A stretch of DNA of 64,000 nucleotides from Anaerolineae bacterium. Lineage in GTDB: Bacteria > Chloroflexota > Anaerolineae > Aggregatilineales > Phototrophicaceae. The notes under the pieces were generated by a model. It was given only the letters and a program-made list of their open reading frames with translations, was not told the DNA's origin and ran no database searches. Position numbers and translations under genes: made by a program. The DNA is taken from NCBI GenBank assembly GCA_021296065.1, contig JAGWBD010000007.1, positions 1 through 64,000 of the forward strand, written 5' to 3'. Shown here one piece after another: positions 7,541 through 17,390 of the stretch (the stretch's first letter is position 1; each line of letters begins with the position of its first letter).

Positions 7541-8535
7541 AGGCCCTCACTCCTTGCCGGCAAATCGCTGCGCCGATCCAGAAAGCACAGGATACCATTG
7601 ACCACGCCGGTGGCGACCCGGTCCGGCCGTTCAGTCAGGAGTTCGCGGTCGGCCAGCATGAAGCCGGTTTCGATGATGGCCGCCGGCGTCCAGAGGTGGA
7701 CCTCGCGGAAGGTATGGTAACTGGTCATGTCCACCGTGACCCCTTCGTGGCGCTGCAGGCCGGTCTCGCGGGCATAGTGGCGCGCGATGCAGTCCACGAG
7801 AATGTCATCGCGGCTGCGGGCGGCCACGCGCGCAGCGGCTGCGGCAACCAGGAAGCCGGACACCTGTTCGCTGAAAGGCTGGCAGGTATTGGCATGGATG
7901 GAGACCAGCGCCGCTGCCTGATAGTCCTGCAGGCGTGGGTCAAATTCGTCGAGCAGGTCGACGGAAAAGCCACGACTGCGCAAGCCGCGCACGATGCGTT
8001 GCGCCACCTCAAAGTTGATGTCGACTTCCGCCAGGCCATCGAGACAGAGCGCACCGGGGTCCGGGTCGGCGCCGGGGCTGTCGGGGTTGGGGCCGCGATG
8101 GCCGGCGACGATGCCGATGCGTTGCAACCAGTTGGGTGTGGCCGCGGCGGTCGGCCGTGCCAGCACTTCCGCCTCAAGCGCTTCCATGCCCAGCTCGTTG
8201 CGTACGGCAGCGGGGATGAAATCCGGCGGAGTCCACCACACCAGAATGGTCGCGATCAGGCCGCTGGCGACGGCCACCAGGAAGAAGGCGCGCATGAAGC
8301 CGCCCAGCAGGTTGACGGCGCCCTGCTGCCGGTCACTGCGACGCCGCTGCAAACGCCGGTCGCGTTCGCGGGCGAGAGCGGCGGCCCGTCGCTGCCGGCT
8401 CTTTTCGGGCGCAGATACCTGCGGGCTGCGGGCGCGCGCCGCCTGCCGCATCATTTCCTCAAATTCCTGTGCGGCAGGCCCTTGTGGCGGCTGTGGCTGG
8501 TCGCCGGAGTCCGGCGGCTCGGGAGTATCGGACAT
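7537..8535 (-). CDS. N-acetylmuramoyl-L-alanine amidase (Amidase_3)
   Basis: Zinc amidase that cleaves the amide between MurNAc and the stem peptide. The zinc ligands of the AmiC/CwlV fold are visible: His in IGIVAGHRG, Glu in LAEVDINFE, His in LVSIHANTC, and the catalytic Glu in AAIIETGFM. An N-terminal charged region, basic RRR stretch and one hydrophobic segment (AFFLVAVASGLIATILVW) suggest a membrane-anchored enzyme facing outward. The ORF-track start at 8595 is TTG; I prefer the ATG at 8535 (332 aa), though its ribosome binding site is weak. Confidence 0.87.
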   Translation of the reverse strand: MSDTPEPPDSGDQPQPPQGPAAQEFEEMMRQAARARSPQVSAPEKSRQRRAAALARERDRRLQRRRSDRQQGAVNLLGGFMRAFFLVAVASGLIATILVWWTPPDFIPAAVRNELGMEALEAEVLARPTAAATPNWLQRIGIVAGHRGPNPDSPGADPDPGALCLDGLAEVDINFEVAQRIVRGLRSRGFSVDLLDEFDPRLQDYQAAALVSIHANTCQPFSEQVSGFLVAAAAARVAARSRDDILVDCIARHYARETGLQRHEGVTVDMTSYHTFREVHLWTPAAIIETGFMLADRELLTERPDRVATGVVNGILCFLDRRSDLPARSEGL

Positions 8536-8601
8536 CAATTTGCCGGGATAATTGCTGACGCCGGCGATTGTAGTCGGCGCCGGCGGCGGGGACAAGCGCG
8601 C

Positions 8602-10413
8602 TCAGGCGCCGCCATTCAGCAACTGGCCGGCCGCCTCAATGTATTCCAGCGACTGGTGGCGAAAGTAGGTGTTGTAAAGTTCGGCGTAGTGACCGCCCTG
8701 GGCCAGCAGGGTTTCGTGGTTGCCTTCCTCGATGATCTCACCATTGCGCAGGGCAATAATGCGGTCCGCATGGCGAATGGTGGAAAGGCGGTGCGCGATG
8801 ACGATGCTGGTGCGGTCCGCCAGCACCAGGTCCAGCCCTTCCTGAATGAGAGTCTCGGTCAGGGGGTCCACGCTGGCGGTGGCCTCGTCGAGGATGAAGA
8901 TGGAGGGGTCCTGCAGCAGGACGCGGGCCAGCGAAACCAGTTGCCGCTGCCCCATCGAGAGGGCGCTGCCGCGTTCGCCGACTGCCGTGTCCAGCCCTTC
9001 AGGCAAGGCTTTCAACCAGTCGCCATGGCCGACCAGGCGCGCGCTGCGCTCGACGTCTTCATCGCTGGCGTCGGGTTTGCCGTAGCGGATGTTGTCGCGC
9101 ACGTAGCCATCGAAGAGGAAAGGCGTCTGCGTCACCAGGCCCAGTCGCGTGTGGTAGTCATGCAGATCCAGGTCGCGGATGTCCACGCCGTCGATGCGGA
9201 TGGTCCCGCCCTGAAACTCGTAGAAGCGGGCGATGAGCTTGCCGATGCTGGACTTGCCGGAGCCGGTGTGGCCGACCAGCGCGAGCGTCTCGCCGGGGTG
9301 AATGGTGAGCGAAAAGTCCTGCAGCACCTGTTCCTTGTCGGTGTAGCGAAAGTCGACGCGCTCGAAGCAGATTTCGCCGGCAATATCGGGCAGCACGCGC
9401 TCGTCACGCTGGATGACCTTTGGCTCGTCGTCGATGAGGGCGAAGACGCGCTCGCCGGCGGCCAGGCCCAGCTGAAACTGGCTCCAGAAAGAGGCGATGC
9501 TGGTCAGCGGGAACCAGAACATCTGCATGCCCTGGATGAAAAGGAACCAGGTGCCGGCGCTGATACCGCCCACCTGGGCATCAAGGATGCCAAAATAAAC
9601 GAGGGCGGTGGTGCCGAAGCCGGCCAGCAGGCTCAGCAGGGGGAAGATGCTGCTGAAGGTGTAGCCGGTGATCAGGTTAATGCGGTAAGAGCGCCGGTTC
9701 ACGCCAAGAAACTCGCGGTAGATGCTGTGTTCCTGGCGAAAGGTCTTGGCGATGCGAATGCCGCTTACCGTCTCCTGGATGTGGGCGCTGACCTCGGCGT
9801 TGACGCGCCGCGACTGGGTGATGGTCTTGCGCGCCAGATGGCGGAAGCCGAGCGCCGTGGCGATGATGACCGGCGCCAGCAGCAGCAGAATCAGGGTCAG
9901 GCGGGAGCTGACGGTGAAGAGATAGCCCACCAGCAGGACGACCAGCAGGAACTGACTCATCAGGTCGGTGGTCAGGGTGACGACGGCCGAGAAGGCCTGG
10001 GTATCCGAGTTGACACGGCTGACGATTTTGCCGGAAGGGTAGCTGTCGTAAAAGGAGAGATCGCGGCGCAGCACGGCGTCCATGGCGTCCTCACGCAGGC
10101 GCAGGGTGACGTTGCCGATGGCGGTGGCCGATTGCCACTGCCGCAGCGCGTTGAAGGCCCAGGCGAAAGCGCCCAGCAGGATGGTGCCGACGAGCGCCAG
10201 AATCAGGTTGCGCTGGCTGGGGTCGGCGGCGACGCGATCGATGGACTGCGAGATGAAGATCGGCAGACCGGTGTTCAGCAGCGACGTACTGAGGAGGGCG
10301 CCGGACACCAGCAGCATGCGCCTGCCCTCGGGTCGAAAGTAGCCGAGGATACGGCCCACCAGTTCACGATCGCCGTACTGGCGGTCGTACTCTTCGGCGT
10401 CGAGGCCGTCCAT
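8602..10413 (-). CDS. ABC exporter half-transporter, partner 1
   Basis: Type IV (MsbA-like) exporter half: N-terminal six-helix membrane domain, then a nucleotide-binding domain with Walker A GHTGSGKSS, Walker B IFILDEATASVD (catalytic Glu present), H-loop VIAHRL and signature LSMGQ. The last differs from the consensus LSGGQ. The 603 aa length is typical. The N-terminal DAEEYDRQYGDRELVGRILGYF motif is common for Chloroflexota half-transporters of this kind. It lies 46 bases after partner 2 and together they should form a heterodimer. The substrate is unknown (lipid or drug). Confidence 0.9.
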   Translation of the reverse strand: MDGLDAEEYDRQYGDRELVGRILGYFRPEGRRMLLVSGALLSTSLLNTGLPIFISQSIDRVAADPSQRNLILALVGTILLGAFAWAFNALRQWQSATAIGNVTLRLREDAMDAVLRRDLSFYDSYPSGKIVSRVNSDTQAFSAVVTLTTDLMSQFLLVVLLVGYLFTVSSRLTLILLLLAPVIIATALGFRHLARKTITQSRRVNAEVSAHIQETVSGIRIAKTFRQEHSIYREFLGVNRRSYRINLITGYTFSSIFPLLSLLAGFGTTALVYFGILDAQVGGISAGTWFLFIQGMQMFWFPLTSIASFWSQFQLGLAAGERVFALIDDEPKVIQRDERVLPDIAGEICFERVDFRYTDKEQVLQDFSLTIHPGETLALVGHTGSGKSSIGKLIARFYEFQGGTIRIDGVDIRDLDLHDYHTRLGLVTQTPFLFDGYVRDNIRYGKPDASDEDVERSARLVGHGDWLKALPEGLDTAVGERGSALSMGQRQLVSLARVLLQDPSIFILDEATASVDPLTETLIQEGLDLVLADRTSIVIAHRLSTIRHADRIIALRNGEIIEEGNHETLLAQGGHYAELYNTYFRHQSLEYIEAAGQLLNGGA

Positions 10414-10459
10414 GATGAAACCCAGGGGTCAGTCCTCCCTGTGACTCTGCGACGTCGGC

Positions 10460-12235
<1,776 letters not shown>

Positions 12236-12460
12236 GGGTTCTCCTGCAGGCTGGAAGGGCGGCCATTGTAGCATAGCGTTACTGGCTGTGAAGTCCTGTA
12301 CGGCGCGGTAGAGGGCCTGGGGACATTACTTGTGTAATCCAATGCTTTATTAAGAGCCGGACACACCTTGCATATGACCTGATTGTCGTGTCGCGGGCGC
12401 TCTTGTCGGTGATGAACAAGCGCGTTGCTGCCTGGAAATACCGGGGTCGGGCTCGAGGGA

Positions 12461-13237
12461 CTATGGACTATCCCGCAGCAGGTCGCGGTCGCCGAGGGGC
12501 TGGACGGGGCGGGCGTTGTTCGCGTAAAGGGCTGTATAGGCGGCGATCTGGTCCGCTGACAGCCTGACCGGCGTATCCAGCAGCAACCAGCGCACGATTT
12601 CGCTGCAGGGCGGCGTGGTCAGCGAGCCCTGGTAGGTGAAATAGCGGCGCATTTCCGGCAGCAGCGTCGCCAGGTCCAGGTCGTCGTCGCTGCCGAGGGT
12701 CAGGTCCGCCTCGTCCGGCAGGTTGTTGAAGACCGGCGCGTAGGCCGCGTTGTCGCTGTCGCCCTCTTCAAGCAGGATGCCGACCACGGCCAACATGTCT
12801 GAATTCGGGTCCAGGTGGACGAAGTGCAGCTCCATCGCCGCCGCCTGGCCGTCGATCGTGTGCTCCGACGGGGCGTGGAAGTGGAGCTGCAGCAGGTTGT
12901 AACGAATGCCGTTGTAGATGACGTGGCTGTCACCCTCGACGTCGACCTGGATGCCGTGACCGGTGTTGCGCACCCTGTTGGCCGTCTGCCCATACGCAAA
13001 GCGAACGGGCACCAGGTCCAGTTCGCTGGCGTCGCGAATGTCGATCGGGGACTGGGCGCTGCCTTCTGCGCAAAGCGCGTAGTCCGGCGACAGATTGCCC
13101 CAGTTATCGGGGCCGGTCTCGCCTTCATAGCCCCAATGCAATGCTTCCGCCATGGTCAGCGCCGCCAGGGTCAATAAACTCACAAGAGCCAGCAGTCGGG
13201 GCAGGGTCGCCAGGCGAACAGCAAAAGCACCTTTCAT
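12461..13237 (-). CDS. Secreted alpha-type carbonic anhydrase
   Basis: Catalyses reversible CO2 hydration outside the cytoplasm. After a signal peptide (RLLALVSLLTLAALTMAEA) come the alpha-CA landmarks HWGYEG, SPIDI, the zinc histidines in LQLHFHAPSEH and ELHFVH, and SLTTPPCSE. All three zinc ligands are present, so it should be active. I favour the ATG at 13237 (AGGTG upstream); the ATG at 13252 and the track's TTG at 13255 are alternatives that lengthen the n-region by five or six residues. It stands alone between the ABC exporter and the chelatase gene. Confidence 0.93.
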   Translation of the reverse strand: MKGAFAVRLATLPRLLALVSLLTLAALTMAEALHWGYEGETGPDNWGNLSPDYALCAEGSAQSPIDIRDASELDLVPVRFAYGQTANRVRNTGHGIQVDVEGDSHVIYNGIRYNLLQLHFHAPSEHTIDGQAAAMELHFVHLDPNSDMLAVVGILLEEGDSDNAAYAPVFNNLPDEADLTLGSDDDLDLATLLPEMRRYFTYQGSLTTPPCSEIVRWLLLDTPVRLSADQIAAYTALYANNARPVQPLGDRDLLRDSP

Positions 13238-13269
13238 GGCCTGCACCTGCATCAACAGTGAAGGTCAGA

Positions 13270-13299
13270 TTAATAGCGCAAACCCGGGAATGCGGTCAA
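13270..13299 (-). promoter_or_regulatory. Promoter of the carbonic anhydrase gene
   Basis: On the minus strand TTGACC, an 18-base spacer and TATTAA precede the carbonic anhydrase start by about 30 bases. Match to the sigma70 consensus is good (5/6 and 4/6). Confidence 0.6.
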
Positions 13300-13379
13300 C
13301 GACGGTATGAGTCCGCCCTGCCACGGGAAGGACAATCAGGTGTATACTGGTCGTGCCAATCGCCTGCACGGGACAGGAC

Positions 13380-14498
13380 ATGACGAAGCGAGCGCCGGTT
13401 TACCCCTTCACCGCCATCGTGGGCCAGGAGCGCATGAAGCGCGCCCTCATACTCAACGCCATTGACATGCGCATCGGCGGGGTCCTTATCCGCGGCGAAC
13501 GCGGCACCGGCAAGTCCACCGCCGCGCGCGCCCTGGCGGCCCTGCTGCCCGAGGTGCGGGTGGTGGCCGATTCGCCCTTCAACGACGACCCCGACCAGCC
13601 TTCGACCTGGTCCGACGTGGTGCATGAGCGTTACGAACGCGGCGAGCAATTGCCGGTAAGCATGCGCCGCATCCGCTTTGTGGACCTGCCGGTCAGCGCC
13701 ACCGAGGACCGCGTGGTGGGCACGCTGGACATCGAGAAGGCCATCCAGCGCGGCGAGCGCCACTTCGAGCCCGGCGTGCTGGCCAACGCCAACCGCGGCA
13801 TCCTCTACGTCGACGAGGTCAATCTGCTCGACGACCACGTGGTCGACCTGCTGCTGGATTCGGCGGCCATGGGCATCAACGTGGTCGAGCGCGAGGGCAT
13901 CAGCTTCTCGCATCCTGCCCGTTTCATTCTGGTCGGCACCATGAACCCCGAGGAAGGCGATCTGCGGCCGCAATTGCTGGACCGTTTCGCGCTCTCGGTG
14001 GACGTCACCAGTATCGACGCGGCGCGCGAGCGCATGCAGATTCTGGAACGTCACATCGCCAGCGAGACCGATGCCGATGCCTTTCGCGAGGACTGGGCGC
14101 CGCGCGAGGGGCAACTCTCGCAGCGCATCGCCGCCGCGCGCGAACTGGTCGACCAGGTGGAATACGACCGGCGCGACCTTTATGCCATCGCCACCCTGAC
14201 CAGCAGCCTGCATATCGACGGCCACCGCGCCGATCTGGTGATTCTCAAGTCCGCGCGCGCCCACGCCGCCTGGCAGGGCCGGACGCGCATCAACCATGAG
14301 GATATCCTGCTGGCCGCCGAGCTGGCCATCCCGCACCGTCTCAAGCGCGGCCCCTTCACGGACGCCACCATGAGCATCGACGCCATGGGCGACCAGCTGG
14401 ACCAGGTCATGTCCGAGTGGAGCGAGGGCGACGATGCCGCCGAAGCCAGCGCCGACAGTGAGGAAGAACAGGCGGCTAAAAAAAAAGTCAGTCCCTGA
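13380..14498 (+). CDS. Magnesium/cobalt chelatase AAA+ subunit (ChlI/BchI-like), zero-frame product
   Basis: MoxR/ChlI-type AAA+ ATPase that powers metal insertion into a tetrapyrrole together with a D subunit and a large catalytic subunit. Walker A GERGTGKST lies near residues 39-47, Walker B GILYVDEVNLLDD near 140, then GTMNPEEGDLRPQLLDRF (sensor/arginine finger region). The ATG at 13380 has GGACAGGA upstream; a TATACT -10 box lies at 13342-13347. The 372 aa product ends AAKKKVSP right after a run of nine A. A -1 slip there extends the protein into a VWA domain, so this gene likely makes both I-type and D-type subunits. No bacteriochlorophyll genes are visible, so cobalt chelation for B12 is the more likely role. 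Confidence 0.9.
   Translation: MTKRAPVYPFTAIVGQERMKRALILNAIDMRIGGVLIRGERGTGKSTAARALAALLPEVRVVADSPFNDDPDQPSTWSDVVHERYERGEQLPVSMRRIRFVDLPVSATEDRVVGTLDIEKAIQRGERHFEPGVLANANRGILYVDEVNLLDDHVVDLLLDSAAMGINVVEREGISFSHPARFILVGTMNPEEGDLRPQLLDRFALSVDVTSIDAARERMQILERHIASETDADAFREDWAPREGQLSQRIAAARELVDQVEYDRRDLYAIATLTSSLHIDGHRADLVILKSARAHAAWQGRTRINHEDILLAAELAIPHRLKRGPFTDATMSIDAMGDQLDQVMSEWSEGDDAAEASADSEEEQAAKKKVSP
14461..14486 (+). promoter_or_regulatory. Programmed -1 ribosomal frameshift signal in the chelatase gene
   Basis: A Shine-Dalgarno-like AGGA (14461-14464) lies 13 bases before an A9 run (14478-14486); the zero frame then stops at TGA 14496-14498. Slipping back one base on the A run opens a frame that continues to 15454. 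Farther downstream (14522-14546) a stem CCGG/CCGG plus CTCGGC/GCCGAG with a two-base bulge can form, but it is more than 30 bases away and may not be the stimulator. Confidence 0.75.
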
Positions 14499-15454
14499 GC
14501 GACAGCAGTGACGAGGAACTGCCGGACCTCGGCCAGGCCGAGCCGGCGCCGCAGAACGTCTTCGACCAGCAGGACGCCTACTGGTGGGAAGGCGGCAAAC
14601 AGGTCGAGAGCAAGGCCGAATTCACGCCGCGTAAACTGGATACCCCGCTCGATCGCCTGACGCGGCAACGCGCCGGACGCCGTTCGCGCACGAAAACCGA
14701 GCGCAAGCGCGGGCGCTACATCCAGGCGCGCCCGGCCAACGGCCGCACCGACGACATCGCCTTCGACGCCACGCTGCGGGCCGCCGCGCCGCACCAGCAG
14801 GAACGCGAGGCGGAGCGGGAAGACAGCGGCGTGGCCTGGTCCTTGCGCAAGGATGACCTGCAGCGCAAGGTGCGTGTGCGGCGCGCCTCCAACCTGATTC
14901 TGTTTGCGGTGGATGCCTCGTGGAGCATGGCCGTCTCGGAGCGCATGCAGGCCACCAAGGGCGCCATCATGTCGCTGTTGACGGACGCTTACCAGCGGCG
15001 CGACCGCGTCGGCCTGGTCGTCTTCCAGAAAGACCGCGCCTCGCTGGTGCTCTCGCCCACCAATTCCGTGCTGCTGGCGAAAAAGGCGCTGGCCAACATC
15101 CCGGTCGGCGGCAAGACACCGCTTTCGGCCGGCTTGCTGCTTTCCTACGAAACGGTGCGGCGCGAGACCACGCTCAATCCCGACGTCGTGCCCATGATCA
15201 TCCTGTTGACGGACGGCGCCGGCAACGTTTCCATCAGCGAACAGGCGCCGCAGGACGAAGCGCATCGCATCGCCACCATGATTCGCGAGCACGACATCAA
15301 GACGGTCACCATCAACATGGAACACGTGGCCTTTGACCGCGGCCTGGCCAGTCGGCTGGCGGAGAAGCTGGGCGGGCCCTGTTACACCCTGGGCCAGTTG
15401 CACGCCGAGCTGCTCTACCAGACCGTGCGTCAGGAGATGGAAACGCCACGCTAA
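14480..15454 (+). CDS. ChlD-type linker plus VWA domain, reached by -1 frameshift
   Basis: The frame opens after TAA at 14477 and has no usable start before GTG 14831, yet it is fully coding from the A9 run on: a proline/acid linker (EELPDLGQAEPAPQNVFDQQ), a basic stretch, then a VWA integrin-I domain. The MIDAS is complete: FAVDASWSMA (DxSxS), GGKTPLSAGL (Thr) and ILLTDGAGN (Asp). Joined to the upstream ATPase it makes a ChlD subunit of about 690 aa, the usual ChlD length. The ORF track lists only 14831-15454, which would be an isolated VWA fragment and lacks a ribosome binding site. Confidence 0.85.
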   Translation, partial: KKSQSLSDSSDEELPDLGQAEPAPQNVFDQQDAYWWEGGKQVESKAEFTPRKLDTPLDRLTRQRAGRRSRTKTERKRGRYIQARPANGRTDDIAFDATLRAAAPHQQEREAEREDSGVAWSLRKDDLQRKVRVRRASNLILFAVDASWSMAVSERMQATKGAIMSLLTDAYQRRDRVGLVVFQKDRASLVLSPTNSVLLAKKALANIPVGGKTPLSAGLLLSYETVRRETTLNPDVVPMIILLTDGAGNVSISEQAPQDEAHRIATMIREHDIKTVTINMEHVAFDRGLASRLAEKLGGPCYTLGQLHAELLYQTVRQEMETPR

Positions 15455-15470
15455 TCATCGAGGACTCTCC

Positions 15471-16604
15471 GTGAACGACACAATCCGTGATGAAGCGCAA
15501 GTACCGGACTACGACTTGCCGCCCCTGCTGCAACTGGCGGATGGCAGCCCCGTGCGCGATGCTGCGACCTGGCGCGGACAGCGACGACCGCAACTGCTGA
15601 CGCTCTTGGCGCAACAGGTCTACGGTCAGACGCCGCTGCAAGGCATTCCGCTGCACGTCGAGACGCTCGAAAGCGTAAAATTGTCGGGTGGCGTGGAACG
15701 ACGTCAACTGCGTCTGTTGCTTGACGGCGCGCATGCGCTGCAGCTTCTGCTCTGGCTGCCGCGGCAACGACTCGCGCCGGTATTTCTGGGCCTCAACTTC
15801 AACGGCAATCACAGCACGCACCCCGATACGGCCATCCTCACGCCGCCGGGCAATGAGGCAGTGCGCGGCAGCAACGCCGGTCGCTGGCCGGTCGAAGGGA
15901 TTCTGGCGCGCGGTTACGGCCTGGCAACGTTGCACTGCGGCGATCTCTTTCCGGACCGCGTCGATGGCCGGGCCGACAGCGTTCAGCGGCTGTTTGAAGC
16001 GCCAGTCGATGAGGGCAGCGCCTGGTGGGCGGTGGCGACCTGGGCCTGGGGCTTGAGCCGGGCGCTGGACGCCCTGCTGGAGACAGGCGACTGCGGCCCC
16101 GTCGCCCTGATCGGTCACTCGCGCCTGGGCAAGACGGCGCTGTGGGCGGCGGCGCGCGACGAACGCTTTGCGCTGGCCATCAGCAACAACAGCGGCTGCG
16201 CCGGCGCGGCGCTTTCACGGCGACGTTTCGGCGAGACGGTGGCGGCCATCAACACGCGTTTTCCGCACTGGTTCTGCCGCAACTTCCACGCATACAACGA
16301 TCGCGAAGATGCCTTGCCGCTTGATCAGCACATGCTGCTGGCGTTGATCGCGCCGCGTCCGCTCTACGTGGCCAGCGCGACGGAAGACCTGTGGGCCGAC
16401 CCGCGCGGCGAATTCCTGGCGACGCTGGCCGCCTCGCCGGTCTGGCAAGTGCTGGGCCACGAAGGCCTGCCGGTCAGGGAGCAACCGGCGCCGGATACCC
16501 CGGTCGCCGGCCGCGTGGGCTATCACCTGCGCAGCGGCGGGCATGACGTCAGCGCCTGGGACTGGGAACGCTACCTCGATTTCGCCGACTCGCAGTTGCG
16601 CTGA
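15471..16604 (+). CDS. CE15-like esterase (glucuronoyl esterase family alpha/beta hydrolase)
   Basis: Alpha/beta hydrolase related to bacterial CE15 glucuronoyl esterases, which cut lignin-carbohydrate ester links. The nucleophile elbow ALIGHSRLGKTALW matches the family GxSRxGK motif, a downstream LIAPRPLYVASATEDLWADP segment fits the acid-loop region, and the catalytic His is in RSGGHDVSAWDW. I start at GTG 15471, with GAGGA upstream, rather than the track's 15333, giving 377 aa. No signal peptide is visible, which is unusual for a polysaccharide-acting enzyme, so its substrate may be a soluble ester. It follows the chelatase gene by 16 bases but a functional link is not evident. Confidence 0.82.
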   Translation: MNDTIRDEAQVPDYDLPPLLQLADGSPVRDAATWRGQRRPQLLTLLAQQVYGQTPLQGIPLHVETLESVKLSGGVERRQLRLLLDGAHALQLLLWLPRQRLAPVFLGLNFNGNHSTHPDTAILTPPGNEAVRGSNAGRWPVEGILARGYGLATLHCGDLFPDRVDGRADSVQRLFEAPVDEGSAWWAVATWAWGLSRALDALLETGDCGPVALIGHSRLGKTALWAAARDERFALAISNNSGCAGAALSRRRFGETVAAINTRFPHWFCRNFHAYNDREDALPLDQHMLLALIAPRPLYVASATEDLWADPRGEFLATLAASPVWQVLGHEGLPVREQPAPDTPVAGRVGYHLRSGGHDVSAWDWERYLDFADSQLR

Positions 16605-16613
16605 GGCCCTGCT

Positions 16614-17390
16614 TCAACGCCAGTTTTCCGCGCCGCGGAAGGGCATGCATTCACCCGCCACGTAACGCGGCCGTTCCGCGTACTGATTGCCGTTGTCGAC
16701 CGCCTCGCCGCGCACGAGGATGCTGCGCCAGCCCTCGGCCTTGACGCGGGTGCTGGTGGGGATGTAACGCAGGGTCAGGCCGATGCGCCAGGTGTCCGAG
16801 GTGTTGGCTTCCGAGCCATGGATGATGCGCGGGTTGTGGATGGAAATGTCGCCGGCCTCCAGTTCGAGGTCCACGACGTCGGAGTCGTCGATCAGCGAGG
16901 GATGGATCTGCGAGTTCAGGACATATTTGTCTTCGTCGACGTCGACCATCTCGCGGCGCGAGAGCAGGCGCATGTCCTGGGTGCCGGGCAGGATGCGCAT
17001 GCAGCCGTTGGCGCGCGTTGAGGCCGTCGCCGCCAGCCAGACGGTCATCACCTCCATCGGTTCCAGCGGCCAGTAATAGCCGTCCTGGTGCCAGAGCACG
17101 GGCTTGCCGTCGCCAGGCGGTTTGGCGATGTAGTGCGGCGCATAGAGCGCGATGTCGGGGCCGAGAAAGGGCTCGAGGATATCGACGATGCGCCCGTCGC
17201 TGACGAGACGGTGCATGAAGGGGTCGTTTATCAGGAAATTGTGGAAGAAGGCTTCGGGCCGCACGCCCGGGTTCCTGCGCGACAGCCAGTGGACGTGTTC
17301 GGCTGTTTCGGCGGCGAGGTCCGCGTCGATGGCCTTGCGCACGATGGCGTAACCCTGTTCGTCGTATTGTTGCTTCAGACCAGCGCCCAT
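16614..17390 (-). CDS. Phytanoyl-CoA dioxygenase (PhyH) family protein
   Basis: Fe(II)/2-oxoglutarate-dependent oxygenase of the PhyH family. The iron facial triad is visible as HQD in PVLWHQDGYYWPL and the distal His in NPRIIHGSEANTSD, followed by Arg in WRIGLTLRYIP, which binds 2-oxoglutarate. The 258 aa length is typical. Its ATG overlaps the stop of the upstream acyltransferase (TGATG), so the two are translationally coupled. The substrate cannot be told from sequence; many relatives hydroxylate small natural products rather than phytanoyl-CoA. Confidence 0.88.
   Translation of the reverse strand: MGAGLKQQYDEQGYAIVRKAIDADLAAETAEHVHWLSRRNPGVRPEAFFHNFLINDPFMHRLVSDGRIVDILEPFLGPDIALYAPHYIAKPPGDGKPVLWHQDGYYWPLEPMEVMTVWLAATASTRANGCMRILPGTQDMRLLSRREMVDVDEDKYVLNSQIHPSLIDDSDVVDLELEAGDISIHNPRIIHGSEANTSDTWRIGLTLRYIPTSTRVKAEGWRSILVRGEAVDNGNQYAERPRYVAGECMPFRGAENWR

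Noticed and set aside
14831-15454. Independent VWA gene starting at GTG 14831
   Set aside because: No ribosome binding site, and the frame is coding for more than 300 bases upstream, back to the A9 run; better explained as a frameshift product.
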